Of a stretch of DNA of 64,000 nt, positions 17,284 through 25,997 are shown in pieces; position 1 is the stretch's first letter; each line of letters starts with the position of its first letter. The stretch covers positions 90,299 through 154,298 of the forward strand of contig NZ_BSTM01000017.1 in assembly GCF_030269515.1 (NCBI RefSeq). Direction: 5' to 3'. Position numbers and translations under genes: made by a program. The DNA is from Actinomadura sp. NBRC 104412 (GTDB lineage: Bacteria > Actinomycetota > Actinomycetes > Streptosporangiales > Streptosporangiaceae). The notes under the pieces were generated by a model. The model saw only the letters and a program-made list of their open reading frames with translations. It was not told where the DNA came from and ran no database searches.

Positions 17284-19065
17284 TCACTCCTCCGGGGAGT
17301 CCTCGGGGATCACGTCGACCCCGGCCTCGGCGCGCTGCTCCTCGGTGATCGGGGTGGGGGCGCCGGTCAGCGGGTCGTGGCCGGACGCGGCCTTCGGGAA
17401 GGTGATCACGTCCCGGATGGTGTCCACCCCGGCCAGCAGCATGATCATGCGGTCCCAGCCGAAGGCGATCCCGCCGTGCGGGGGCGGGCCGTACTGGAAC
17501 GCCTCCAGCAGGAACCCGAACTTGGACTCGGCCTCCTCCTTGGTCAGCCCCAGCACGTCGAACACCCGCTGCTGCATCTCGGCGCGGTGGATACGGAGCG
17601 ACCCGCCGCCGATCTCGTGGCCGTTGCAGACGATGTCGTAGGCGTCGGCCAGGGCCTCGCCGGGACGGAGCTGGAAGTCGTCGGCGTACTCCGACTTGGG
17701 CGCGGTGAACGGGTGGTGCACCGGCGTCCAGCCGATCTGCTCGCCCTTGTCGTCCTCGGCGGGCTCGAAGATCGGCGCGTCCACCACCCAGCAGAATGCC
17801 CACGCGGACTCGTCGATCAGCCCGCACCGGCGGCCGATCTCCAGCCGGGCGGCGCCGAGCAGCTCGCGCATGGCGTGCGGCTTGCCGGCCGCGAAGAAGA
17901 TCGCGTCGCCGGGTGCGGCGCCGGTCTCGGCGGCCAGGCCGGCCTTCTCCTGTTCCGACAGGTTCTTGGCGACCGGGCCGCCGAGCGTGCCGTCCGGCTG
18001 GACGAGCACGTAGGCGAGGCCGCGGGCGCCGCGCGCCTTGGCCCAGTCCTGCCAGGCGTCCAGCTCCCTGCGGGTCTGGGAAGCGCCGCCCGGCATGACC
18101 ACGGCGCCGACGTACGGGGCCTGGAAGACCCGGAAGGACGTGTCGGCGAAGTACCCGGTCAGCTCGGTGAGCTCGTTGCCGAACCTCAGGTCGGGCTTGT
18201 CGGACCCGTACCGCGACATGGCCTCGGCGTAGGTGATGCGGGGGATGGGCCGGGGGACCTCGTACCCGGCGAGCTCCTTCCACAGCCGCGCCACCAGGTC
18301 CTCGGCCACCGCGATCACGTCGTCCTGCTCGACGAACGACATCTCGATGTCGATCTGGGTGAACTCGGGCTGCCGGTCGGCACGGGAGTCCTCGTCCCGG
18401 TAGCAGCGGGCGATCTGGTAGTAGCGCTCCAGGCCCGCCACCATCAGCAACTGCTTGAAGAGCTGCGGCGACTGCGGCAGCGCGTACCAGTGGCCGGGCC
18501 GCAGCCGGACGGGCACCAGGAAGTCGCGGGCGCCCTCGGGGGTGGAGCGGGTCAGCGTCGGTGTCTCGACGTTGACGAACCGGTGCTCGCGCATGACCTC
18601 GTGGACGAGGAACGACCCCTCCGAGCGGATCCGCATCGCCCTGGCCACGGCGTCCCTGCGGATGTCGAGGTACCGGTACTTGAGCCGGACCTCCTCGTTG
18701 ACGTTGACGTCGCCGTCGATGGGGAACGGCAGTGGCGCGGCCTCCGACAGCACCTCGATGTCGGTGGCGGCCACCTCGATGTCGCCGGTGGGCAGCTCGG
18801 GGTTCTCGTTGCCCTCCGGCCGGGCCCGGACCTCTCCGGTGATCCTGACGCAGTACTCCGACCGCAGGTCGTGCGCCCTGCCTATGGCACCGCCCGAACC
18901 CACCTCCTCTTCCCGGAACACCACCTGCGCGATGCCGGAGGCGTCGCGCAGGTCGATGAACGTGACGCCGCCGTGGTCGCGGCGGCGGGCCACCCAGCCG
19001 GCCAGCGTGACCTGCTGCCCGGCATGCTCCTTGCGGAGCGTCCCCGCCTCGTGCGAGCGGATCAT
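17284..19065 (-). CDS. aspS: Aspartyl-tRNA synthetase, probably non-discriminating (Asp/Asn)
   Basis: This class II synthetase (593 residues) charges tRNA-Asp. It has the N-terminal OB anticodon domain (GWVARRRDHGG), motif 2 (CYRDEDSRADRQPEFTQ), the bacterial GAD insertion and motif 3 (GIAFGWDRMIMLL). His31 and Gly85 match the residues linked to non-discriminating enzymes, which also make Asp-tRNA-Asn for GatCAB; E. coli has Leu and Lys. The start overlaps the hisS stop as ATGA, so the two are coupled. No asnS or gat gene is in this window. Confidence 0.95.
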   Translation of the reverse strand: MIRSHEAGTLRKEHAGQQVTLAGWVARRRDHGGVTFIDLRDASGIAQVVFREEEVGSGGAIGRAHDLRSEYCVRITGEVRARPEGNENPELPTGDIEVAATDIEVLSEAAPLPFPIDGDVNVNEEVRLKYRYLDIRRDAVARAMRIRSEGSFLVHEVMREHRFVNVETPTLTRSTPEGARDFLVPVRLRPGHWYALPQSPQLFKQLLMVAGLERYYQIARCYRDEDSRADRQPEFTQIDIEMSFVEQDDVIAVAEDLVARLWKELAGYEVPRPIPRITYAEAMSRYGSDKPDLRFGNELTELTGYFADTSFRVFQAPYVGAVVMPGGASQTRRELDAWQDWAKARGARGLAYVLVQPDGTLGGPVAKNLSEQEKAGLAAETGAAPGDAIFFAAGKPHAMRELLGAARLEIGRRCGLIDESAWAFCWVVDAPIFEPAEDDKGEQIGWTPVHHPFTAPKSEYADDFQLRPGEALADAYDIVCNGHEIGGGSLRIHRAEMQQRVFDVLGLTKEEAESKFGFLLEAFQYGPPPHGGIAFGWDRMIMLLAGVDTIRDVITFPKAASGHDPLTGAPTPITEEQRAEAGVDVIPEDSPEE

Positions 19066-20333
19066 CGTGACGACAGCCTTTCCCTCAGCGTGGTGACGAT
19101 CTCGTCGAGCGGCACGGCGGCCTGGTCGCCGCCTCCCAGGTCCTTCAGTTGCGCGGACCCGGCGGCGATATCCCGCTCGCCGAGGATCACCGCGTACCGG
19201 GCGCCGGACCGGTCGGCGTCCTTCATCGCGCCCTTCAGCCTCTTGCCGCCGAACGCCATGTCGGCGGCGATCCCCGCCCGCCGCAGCTCGTTCACCAGGC
19301 CGAAGACCCGCCGCTCGGCCTCGTCCCCGATGGCGACGCCGAAGACCTGGCAGCGCGGCGGCGCGGCGAACGCGGCGCCCTCGGCCTCCAGCGCCAGGAT
19401 CGTGCGGTCCAGCCCCAGGCCGAACCCGATGCCGGGCAGCTCGGGGCCGCCGATGTCCTCCGACAGGCCGTCGTAGCGCCCGCCGCCGCCGATGCCCGAC
19501 TGCGCGCCCAGCAGCGGGTGGTCGAACTCGTAGGTCGTGCGGGTGTAGTAGTCCAGCCCGCGCACCAGGGTCGGGGTGTCCTCCCAGGTGATGCCGAGGT
19601 CGGACAGCAGCGCGCGGACCCGGTCGTGGTGGGCCTTGCAGTCCGCGCACAGGTGGTCGGCCATCAGCGGGGCGCCTTCGAGCTGCGCCCGGACCTCGGG
19701 ACGCTTGTCGTCCAGCACCCGCAGCGGGTTGATCTCGATCCGCTGCCGGGTGGGCTCGTCCAGGTCCAGCCCGCGCAGGAACTCCTGCAGCCGGGCCCGG
19801 TAGGCGGGGCGGCACTCCTTGCAGCCCAGCGAGTTCAGCAGCAGCCGCACCCGGGTGAGCCCGAGGGAGCGGTACCAGTTCCACGCGATCGCGATGGTCT
19901 CGGCATCGACCTGGGGGTCCTCGGTGCCGATCGCCTCCAGGTCGAGCTGGTAGAACTGCCGGTACCGGCCGGCCTGCGGCTGCTCGGCGCGGAACGCCGG
20001 GCCCGTCGTCCAGATCTTGACCGGCAGCCCGCCCCGCTTGTGCAGGTTGTGCTCCAGCACCGCCCGCAGCACCCCGGCGGTGAACTCGGGACGCAGCGTG
20101 AGCGACCGGCCGCCGCGGTCCTCGAAGGTGTACATCTCCTTGCTGACGACGTCGGTGGACTCGCCGACGCCCCGCTTGAAGAGCGTGGTGTCCTCGAAGA
20201 CCGCCAGTTCCAGGTAGCCGTATCCGGCCAGCCTGGCCTGCTCGGCGAACGCGTGGCGGATGGCCTGGAGAAGGTCCGCGCGCGGCGGAACATATTCGTT
20301 GACCCCCTTGGGGGCCTGGAAACTCGAACTCAT
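19062..20333 (-). CDS. hisS: Histidyl-tRNA synthetase
   Basis: This 423-residue class II synthetase starts MSSSFQAPKGVNEYVPP. Motif 1, motif 2 (TTGPAFRAEQPQAGRYRQFYQ) and the histidine-specific loop LVRGLDYYTRTTYEF are visible, with GGGGRYDGL and the C-terminal anticodon domain. Two CXXC pairs in the insertion (LGCKEC, LCADC) could bind zinc. It lies 12 bases after the frameshifted MBL-fold gene and overlaps aspS by four bases. No clear Shine-Dalgarno precedes ATG 20333. Confidence 0.95.
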   Translation of the reverse strand: MSSSFQAPKGVNEYVPPRADLLQAIRHAFAEQARLAGYGYLELAVFEDTTLFKRGVGESTDVVSKEMYTFEDRGGRSLTLRPEFTAGVLRAVLEHNLHKRGGLPVKIWTTGPAFRAEQPQAGRYRQFYQLDLEAIGTEDPQVDAETIAIAWNWYRSLGLTRVRLLLNSLGCKECRPAYRARLQEFLRGLDLDEPTRQRIEINPLRVLDDKRPEVRAQLEGAPLMADHLCADCKAHHDRVRALLSDLGITWEDTPTLVRGLDYYTRTTYEFDHPLLGAQSGIGGGGRYDGLSEDIGGPELPGIGFGLGLDRTILALEAEGAAFAAPPRCQVFGVAIGDEAERRVFGLVNELRRAGIAADMAFGGKRLKGAMKDADRSGARYAVILGERDIAAGSAQLKDLGGGDQAAVPLDEIVTTLRERLSSR

Positions 20334-20345
20334 GATGGTGTCAGG

Positions 20346-21090
20346 TCAGAATCCCTTGGAAGGCCCTTCGGCCGGTGTCTGCGCCGAGTCTTTCAGGGGG
20401 GACGACCCCCCTGAACCTTCCGGCACGAGCCCGGTGAGGAAGGGGTTGGACGCGCGCTCGCGTCCGATGGTGGTCCGTCCACCGTGGCCGGGCAGGACGA
20501 CGGTCTGGTCGGGCAGGGTCAGGCAGACCCGCGCCAGGCTCGCCAGGATCTCCTCGTAGGAGCCGCCCGGCAGGTCGGTGCGCCCGATCGACCCCTCGAA
20601 CAGCAGGTCGCCGGAGAACATCACGTCGGGGATCTCCCCGGCGGGAGGCAGCCGGAACGTCACCGACCCCGGCGTGTGGCCCGGGGCGTGGTCGACGGTG
20701 AACGACAGCCCCCGCCAGGTCCAGGACGGCGCCGTCCGACAGTTCCTTCACGTCGTCGGGCTCGCTCAGCTCCAGCCCGCCGAAGAGCTGCTGCCCGGCG
20801 CCGAGCGACAGGCCCTTGGCCGGATCGGTCAGCAGGTCGCGATCGTCCGGGTGGATGTAGGCGGGGACGTCCTTGGCGCCGCAGACGGGCGCGACGGACC
20901 AGACGTGATCGATATGGCCGTGGGTCAGCAGCACCGCCACCGGCCGCAGCCGGTGCTCGCGCAGGATCTCGTCGATCCCGGCCTCGGCGTCCTGGCCGGG
21001 GTCGATGATGACGCACTCCTCACCCGCGGCGGGCGCCACGACATAGCAGTTCGCGGCGAACGATCCGGCGGGGAACCCGGCGACGAGCAC
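20346..21090 (-). pseudogene. MBL-fold metallo-hydrolase (glyoxalase II-like), one-base frameshift
   Basis: The first ~125 residues (MLVAGFPAGSFAANCYVVAP) contain the zinc motif LLTHGHIDH. After DGAVLDLAG the frame is lost. The expected continuation (LSFTVDHAPGHTPGSVTF, MFSGDLLFEGS, VVLPGHGGRTTIG) is intact in another frame to the stop at 20346. The break is at a run of five C on the plus strand (20709-20713); removing one restores a single ~248-residue protein. It is either a real inactivation or a homopolymer sequencing error. Actinobacteria commonly carry this gene before hisS. GTG 21090 has AAGGAAGG upstream. Confidence 0.85.
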
Positions 21091-21396
21091 TGTCGTCCTT
21101 CCTTTAGGCCACGTGGAACGAGGCGCGCGCCGGGAGGGCTGTGGCCGTCCCGGCGCCGTCGGTCCTCACGCGCCGCGGCCGGGGCCACACCCGGCCAGCC
21201 GCGCGGTGCCTTCGAGGGTACCGGCGCGGCCCTGGCCACCGCGAACGAGATCCGCCGATCGCCGTGTCGGCGGCGCCGGGCCCGGACGGCCCGGAAGCGC
21301 GCGGTCCGGCGGCGTTCGGGGGATCCGCTGTGGGCCTCGTGCCGCTACTATGCGCTGCACGTTCCCCTGATCTGATCACACCGGAGGCAAGGCACC

Positions 21397-22194
21397 GTGG
21401 CGGGTATGGACCGCAAGAAGGAGCTGGCGCGCCAGCGCTACCAGCGGCAGCAGCAGCGCAGGCAGGCCCAGGAGGCCCGCGCGCGCCGCGTCCGGATCAT
21501 CGGGTCGATACTCGCCGTGGCCGTGATCGCGGGCGGCGTGGCCGCGATCGTGACCTTCACCGGCGACGACGGCTCCGACGCCGCCGCCAGCGCCTCCCCG
21601 ACCCCGACGACGGAGGCCGACTCCCAGGACGGCAAGCCCAAGCAGGAGATCGAGCTGCGGAAGGTGAGCGTCTCCGGGGGCGAGAACGGAACGGCCAAAT
21701 GCGACTACCCGGAGTCAAAGGACCGGGGAGCGCCCAAGGGACTGGGCAAGCCGCCGTCCACCGCGGCCTACAAGGGCACCGTGAAGGCGACGATCAAGAC
21801 CAGCCTCGGCGATATCAAAGTGGAGCTTGACGCGGGCAAGGCGCCTTGCACCGTGAACTCCTTCGCGTTCCTGGCGGAGAAGAAGTACTTCGAGAAGACC
21901 AAGTGCCACCGGCTGACGAGCGGCGGGCTTTCGGTGCTCCAGTGCGGCGACCCGACCGGAAGCGGCTCGGGCGGCCCCGGTTACCGCTTCGCCAACGAGA
22001 ACACCGACGGGGCCAAATACACTCGCGGGACGCTGGCGATGGCGCACAGCCAGATGCCCGACAGCAACGGCAGCCAGTTCTTCATCGTGTACAAGGACTC
22101 CACGGAGTTGCCGCCCGACTACACGGTCTTCGGAAAGATCACTTCCGGTATGGGGATCGTCGACAAGGTCGCCAATGCCGGGGTGGCAGCGTAA
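21397..22194 (+). CDS. Membrane-anchored cyclophilin-type peptidylprolyl isomerase
   Basis: The 265-residue protein has a basic, Gln/Arg-rich cytosolic N-terminus, one TM (about 33-53) and a Ser/Thr-rich linker. A cyclophilin domain follows (TIKTSLGDIKVELDAGKAPCTVNSFAFLAEKKYF), with CHRLTSGGLSVLQCGDP, MAHSQMPDSNGSQFFIVY and PDYTVFGKI. It ends abruptly at KVANAGVAA with two stops in a row, short of the last strand (usually GG..DGPPK..I.I) of relatives. GTG 21397 has GGAGG upstream; a TACTAT -10-like box is at 21346-21351. The 305 bases before it hold only GC-rich sequence and divergent start signals. Confidence 0.88.
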   Translation: MAGMDRKKELARQRYQRQQQRRQAQEARARRVRIIGSILAVAVIAGGVAAIVTFTGDDGSDAAASASPTPTTEADSQDGKPKQEIELRKVSVSGGENGTAKCDYPESKDRGAPKGLGKPPSTAAYKGTVKATIKTSLGDIKVELDAGKAPCTVNSFAFLAEKKYFEKTKCHRLTSGGLSVLQCGDPTGSGSGGPGYRFANENTDGAKYTRGTLAMAHSQMPDSNGSQFFIVYKDSTELPPDYTVFGKITSGMGIVDKVANAGVAA

Positions 22195-22222
22195 TAGCGG
22201 CCATACGACTATGGTTTGAAAG

Positions 22223-22250
22223 GTCCGGTCATAACGTGAGAAGACCGGAC
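22223..22250. repeat. Inverted repeat before the DUF349 gene
   Basis: GTCCGGTC (22223-22230) and GACCGGAC (22243-22250) form a perfect 8-bp stem around 12 bases, 18 bases before the next start. It is either the cyclophilin terminator or an operator. Confidence 0.5.
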
Positions 22251-22267
22251 TGTGATGGGAGGCAATG

Positions 22268-23503
22268 GTGTCCAGCGCCACCGATCCCTGGGGCCGGGTG
22301 GACGAAGACGGCACCGTCTACGTGAAGACGTCGGACGGCGAGCGCGTCGTGGGTTCCTGGCAGGCCGGCGCACCGGAGGAGGCCCTGGCCTACTTCAGGC
22401 GCAAGTACGACGCGCTGGTCACCGAGATCGGGCTGCTGGAGCAGCGGCTGCGCACCACCGATCTGCAGCCCGCGCAGGCGCAGGCCAGCATCGCGCGGTT
22501 GCGGGAGGCGGTCACCGACGCGCACGCGGTCGGTGACCTGGACGCCTTGGTACGGCGTCTGGACAACCTGACCGAGGAGGTGGGGCGGCGCCGCGAGGAG
22601 GTCAAGGCCCAGCGCGAGCACGCCAGGCACGAGGCCCGCGAGATCAAGGAGCGGATCGTCGCCGAGGCCGAGCGGATCGCCGCCGAGGAGACCCACTGGA
22701 AGAACGGCGGCGAGCGGCTGCGCCAGCTCGTGGAGGAGTGGAAGGCGGCCGACCGCATCGACCGTCCCACCGAGACCGCCCTGTGGAAGCGGCTGTCCGC
22801 GGCCCGCAACGCCTTCACCAAGCGCCGCAAGGTCTACTTCGCGACCCTGGACGACCAGCGTGAGGAGGCGCGCAAGAAGAAGGAGCGGCTGGTCGCCGAG
22901 GCCGAGGCCATGCAGGAGTCCACCGACTGGGGCGAGACCGCCGCCGCCTACCGCGACCTGATGCGCCGCTGGAAGATGACCGGCCGTGCCTCGCGGGACG
23001 TCGAGGAGGACCTGTGGGCCCGGTTCAAGGGCGCCCAGGACGTCTTCTTCGCCGCCCGCGCCGCCGCGTTCGCCGAACGCGACGCCGAGCTGCGCGGGCA
23101 CGCCGAGGAGAAGGAGAAGATCCTCGCCGAGGCGGAGCGGCTGCTCCCGGTGAAGGACGTCCGGCAGGCCCGGCAGGCGCTGCGCGCGATCCAGGAGCGC
23201 TGGGAGGCCGCCGGGCCGGTGCCCCGCGACCAGCGCGACCGCCTGGAGGGCCGGCTCCGCAAGATCGAGGAGACGATCCGGGCCGCCGAGGAGAAGGAGT
23301 GGCGGCGCACCAACCCCGAGGCGCGGGCCCGCGCCGAGGCCACGGTGGCGCGGCTGCGCGGCTCCATCGAGCGCCTGGAGAAGGACCTGGCCAAGGCCCG
23401 CGACGCCGGACGCGAGAAGGCCGTCAAGGAGGCCGAGGAGGCCCTCACCGCCCGCCGGGCCTGGCTGGAGGAAGCCGAACGCGCGCTCGCCGAGTTCTCC
23501 TAG
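22268..23503 (+). CDS. DUF349 repeat protein
   Basis: This is a soluble, highly charged, largely alpha-helical protein of about 411 residues with repeated DUF349 units. Each unit has a Trp-centred helix, such as EEWKAADRIDRPTETALWKRL, RRWKMTGRASRDVEEDLWARF and ERWEAAGPVPRDQRDRLEGRL, followed by a coiled-coil tail. I prefer GTG 22268 over ATG 22265 because GGGAGG (22257-22262) is then five bases away and relatives begin near MSSATDPWGRVDE. Function is not established; the gene commonly lies near rel in actinobacteria. Confidence 0.85.
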   Translation: MSSATDPWGRVDEDGTVYVKTSDGERVVGSWQAGAPEEALAYFRRKYDALVTEIGLLEQRLRTTDLQPAQAQASIARLREAVTDAHAVGDLDALVRRLDNLTEEVGRRREEVKAQREHARHEAREIKERIVAEAERIAAEETHWKNGGERLRQLVEEWKAADRIDRPTETALWKRLSAARNAFTKRRKVYFATLDDQREEARKKKERLVAEAEAMQESTDWGETAAAYRDLMRRWKMTGRASRDVEEDLWARFKGAQDVFFAARAAAFAERDAELRGHAEEKEKILAEAERLLPVKDVRQARQALRAIQERWEAAGPVPRDQRDRLEGRLRKIEETIRAAEEKEWRRTNPEARARAEATVARLRGSIERLEKDLAKARDAGREKAVKEAEEALTARRAWLEEAERALAEFS

Positions 23504-23528
23504 GGGCCGAGCCAGGGAGACCGAACCA

Positions 23529-23549
23529 GAGGGGCGGCACCGCCCCCTC
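23529..23549. terminator. Shared hairpin between convergent genes
   Basis: GGGGCG (23531-23536) pairs with CGCCCC (23541-23546), between the DUF349 gene and the minus-strand TIGR03086 gene, and could serve both. Confidence 0.45.
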
Positions 23550-23564
23550 CGGGGCCTGTTCGTC

Positions 23565-24137
23565 TCAGGCGGTTCCCGGCTCGCGGCCCAGGAAGGAGAG
23601 CAGCCGGGTCTGTTCGGTGGCGCCCGGGGGCGGCGTGAGCGGCGGGCCCAGGCGGCCGTCGGCGCGAAGGTCGGCCGCCACCACCTGGGCGGTCGCGAAC
23701 GCGTGATGCACCAGGTCCGGGTCGAGGCGGGCCGGCTGGCCGGTGGCGCGGGCCAGGTCCCAGGCGTGGACCAGCGGCTCCAGCACGTACCCGCCGAGGA
23801 AGTCGCCCAGCGGCAGCTCGCCCAGCCCGCCGAAGGCGATCGGGCGGCGCAGCGCCTCCGGGGTCAGCGCGGCGTCGCACTCCTTGCGGGCCGTGCGCCA
23901 GGCCAGCAGCGCGTCACCGGCCGCGAACCTGCCGGGCTCGGTGTCGGCGTCCGGGGCCTCCTCGCCGGTGGCCAGGGCGATGATGGCGTACTGGCCGCCG
24001 ATGACGTGGCCGGTCACGTCCCGCGCGCTCCAGCCGGCGCAGGGCGAGGGCGAGGACCAGCGGTCGTGCGGGACCCCGCCGACGACGCCCTCGAAGAGAT
24101 CCAGTGCCCGGTGGTACCCGCCTAGTTTCTGCGCCAT
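23565..24137 (-). CDS. TIGR03086-family metal-binding protein (DinB/mycothiol-type)
   Basis: This 190-residue protein has the four-helix DinB-like fold of mycothiol-dependent maleylpyruvate isomerase relatives. The N-terminal helix HRALDLFEGVVGGVPHDRW is followed by PSPCAGWSARDVTGHVIGGQ (metal-ligand His) and VLEPLVHAWDLARATGQ (second conserved His and the TIGR03086 motif). The substrate is unknown. The start is ATG 24137; upstream in-frame codons are unlikely to be translated. An inverted repeat (24149-24164, ACCCGCG-AA-CGCGGGT) lies just upstream, downstream of a TTGACA at 24173-24168. Confidence 0.8.
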   Translation of the reverse strand: MAQKLGGYHRALDLFEGVVGGVPHDRWSSPSPCAGWSARDVTGHVIGGQYAIIALATGEEAPDADTEPGRFAAGDALLAWRTARKECDAALTPEALRRPIAFGGLGELPLGDFLGGYVLEPLVHAWDLARATGQPARLDPDLVHHAFATAQVVAADLRADGRLGPPLTPPPGATEQTRLLSFLGREPGTA

Positions 24138-24148
24138 GGTGGCCAGTG

Positions 24149-24164
24149 ACCCGCGAACGCGGGT
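24149..24164. repeat. Palindrome upstream of the TIGR03086 gene
   Basis: ACCCGCGAACGCGGGT is a near-perfect 16-base palindrome 12 bases upstream of the start of the minus-strand gene. It is a possible repressor site or leader hairpin. Confidence 0.45.
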
Positions 24165-24212
24165 GGGTGTCAAGCGATATGGGAAGGTTGGCCTCACCCG
24201 TTCCTGGGGCGC

Positions 24213-24836
24213 CTAGACGGCCTCGGCGCCGCGCTGGCGGAGCATGTCGTTCATCAGCGCGATCTCGGAGTTCTGGGCGTTGACCATGGTCTGCGCGAGC
24301 CTGCGCACCCGGGGGTGATCGGTGCGGGCCAGGACGGCGCGGGCCATGCCGACCCCGCCCCGATGGTGGGCGATCATCAGCCTCAGGTAGAGCACCTCGG
24401 CGTCGCGGCCCGAGGCCCGTTCCAACTGCGCGAGCTGCGCGGGCGTCGCCATGCCCGGCATGCCGCCGGCAGGGGACGCGCCGTGGCCCGCGTGACCGCC
24501 GCCCATCCAGCGCATGGGGCCGGACGGGTCGGCCTTGGGCGCCCGCCACTCGTCCAGCCAGGCGGTCATCATCCCGATCTGAGCGGACTGGGTGGTGATG
24601 ATGTCGTAGGCCAGCACCCGCAGCCGTTCGTCCTTGGACCGGTCGCGGACGATGAACGACATCCGGACCGCCTGGGCGTGGTGGGCGCTCATGTCCCGGG
24701 CGAACCCGGCCTCGGGCCCGTCGGCGGCCGGGCCGCCGGGCCTCAGCCACAGGAACGCGGTGGCCGCGACGAGGAGCACCGCGAGGACGACGGCGACCCG
24801 CCGTCCCCGCGGCGCCGGTGCCGTGCCTGCCGTCAT
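24213..24836 (-). CDS. DUF305 (CopM-like) exported protein
   Basis: The 207-residue protein has an N-terminal TM/signal anchor (about 12-30) and a DUF305 ferritin-like helical domain. The paired histidine motifs are both present: FARDMSAHHAQAV and LYLRLMIAHHRGGVGMA. A Met/His/Gly-rich loop (MRWMGGGHAGHGASPAGGMPGM) lies between them. Family members such as CopM bind copper in the periplasm, so a metal-handling role outside the membrane is plausible. Its ATG overlaps the stop of the DUF3105 gene by ATGA. Confidence 0.88.
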   Translation of the reverse strand: MTAGTAPAPRGRRVAVVLAVLLVAATAFLWLRPGGPAADGPEAGFARDMSAHHAQAVRMSFIVRDRSKDERLRVLAYDIITTQSAQIGMMTAWLDEWRAPKADPSGPMRWMGGGHAGHGASPAGGMPGMATPAQLAQLERASGRDAEVLYLRLMIAHHRGGVGMARAVLARTDHPRVRRLAQTMVNAQNSEIALMNDMLRQRGAEAV

Positions 24837-25426
24837 GGCGTGTCCTTGGCTCCCGTGCAGGGGGCGCCGGGCTCGGGAGTCTGCTCGCCCTTCACGAAGG
24901 CGCGCAGGAAGGCGTCCACGCGGGCGTCGTCGGCGCTCTGCAGCTTGAGCTGCTTGCCCCAGGCGGTCATGACGATCGGGGAGTCCAGGCCCGGGTACGG
25001 GCTCATCAGCGTGTAGTCGGTGTTCTCCACCTTGTTCTTGAGCCGGTCGATCTGGTCGGCGGCCAGGCCGGGACGGTAGGTGATCCAGACGGCGCCGTGC
25101 TCCAGGGAGTGCACCGCGTTCTCGTTGCGCAGCGGGCTGGTGTAGACGCGGCCGTTGCAGTTCTGCCAGATGGCGTCGTGGTCACCGCCCATGGGGGGCG
25201 TGGTGTCGTACCGGACGGCGGCGGTGGTGTGGTTGGAGCTGAGCCCGTCCTTCTCGATCAGGCCCTCGATCGAGTCGGCCGAGGGCGGGCGGCTCTGCAG
25301 GAACGCGTAGCCTATGGCGACGATCGCCACCAGGCCGATCACGGAGAAGAACGCGATGGTGCCCCAGGGGACCTGCCGCTGGGTGAGGACGTTGCGTTGC
25401 GCGCGGTTGCGTGCGCTCTTGGACAT
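24833..25426 (-). CDS. DUF3105 membrane-anchored protein
   Basis: The 197-residue protein starts MSKSARNRAQRN. One TM (about 22-42, WGTIAFFSVIGLVAIVAIGYAF) anchors an extracytoplasmic DUF3105 domain marked by PPMGGDHDAIWQNCNGRVY, the signature ENAVHSLEHGAVWITYRP and SPYPGLDSPIVMTAWG. A conserved Cys lies in the QNCNG motif, another near the end. Function is unknown, but DUF3105 and DUF305 are often adjacent. ATG 25426 is chosen as the first codon of the conserved start. Confidence 0.88.
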   Translation of the reverse strand: MSKSARNRAQRNVLTQRQVPWGTIAFFSVIGLVAIVAIGYAFLQSRPPSADSIEGLIEKDGLSSNHTTAAVRYDTTPPMGGDHDAIWQNCNGRVYTSPLRNENAVHSLEHGAVWITYRPGLAADQIDRLKNKVENTDYTLMSPYPGLDSPIVMTAWGKQLKLQSADDARVDAFLRAFVKGEQTPEPGAPCTGAKDTP

Positions 25427-25513
25427 TGTGGGACTCGCTCTCAAGTTCTGCGGTGCTGAGTTGGGGGGGCATGCGCGGACGCCGCAGGGGCATGCGCCAC
25501 TGCGGCAGGCCCG

Positions 25514-25939
25514 TCACAGCCTGAGCACCTGCAAGGAGGAGAGCGGACGACCAGGGAGCGCGCGCGGCGCCGGGGGAGCGTGGGCCCAGCCCGAGCGCGG
25601 CGGGCGCCGTCCGCCCGTCCGGCGCGGCTTGGCGGCCAGGCTCAGGGCCAGCATCCCGAGCAGGACGGCCAGGGTCAGGCACGCGTCGACCGGGCCGGTC
25701 GGCGGAAGGCCGGCGGGATCGGCGAACGACTGCGCGGCGGGGGCGGAGGCGTCGGCGGAGTGCGCGGCCATCGCGTCCGCCACGGCCGCCGGGACGCTGG
25801 TGTGGTGCGCGGTGCAGACCCGCAGCGGCGGCCCGTGCCCCAGGCCGTAGCTGAAGACCAGACCGGCAGCCAGGAACAGCGCCACGAACAGCCCGGCGGG
25901 CCCATGGCGGAGGCGGGGGTCGGTCCGGCCCACGATCAC
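25514..25939 (-). CDS. Small DUF6153-like membrane protein heading the DUF3105/DUF305 operon
   Basis: This 141-residue protein has two membrane segments (about 16-32 and 86-103) around a His/Ala-rich extracytoplasmic loop with single cysteines (RVCTAHHTS, VDACLTLAV). Its basic, Pro-rich C-terminus ends RPLSSLQVLRL, similar to the ends of DUF6153 proteins. The assignment rests on this layout and is tentative. GTG 25939 lies six bases after TAGTAT, so the message is probably leaderless. It is 87 bases from the DUF3105 gene, same strand. Confidence 0.65.
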   Translation of the reverse strand: MIVGRTDPRLRHGPAGLFVALFLAAGLVFSYGLGHGPPLRVCTAHHTSVPAAVADAMAAHSADASAPAAQSFADPAGLPPTGPVDACLTLAVLLGMLALSLAAKPRRTGGRRPPRSGWAHAPPAPRALPGRPLSSLQVLRL

Positions 25940-25945
25940 GCCCGC

Positions 25946-25997
25946 ATACTAACCGCGGACGGGGACCGCCAGGGATGTCCGTCCCGCGGGATACTGT
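25946..25997. promoter_or_regulatory. Back-to-back leaderless promoters (DUF6153-like gene and rarA)
   Basis: On the minus strand TAGTAT (25951-25946) ends six bases before GTG 25939. On the plus strand TACTGT (25992-25997) ends six bases before GTG 26004. Neither start has a good Shine-Dalgarno. Both genes therefore seem to be transcribed divergently from their start codons out of a 64-base gap. Confidence 0.45.
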
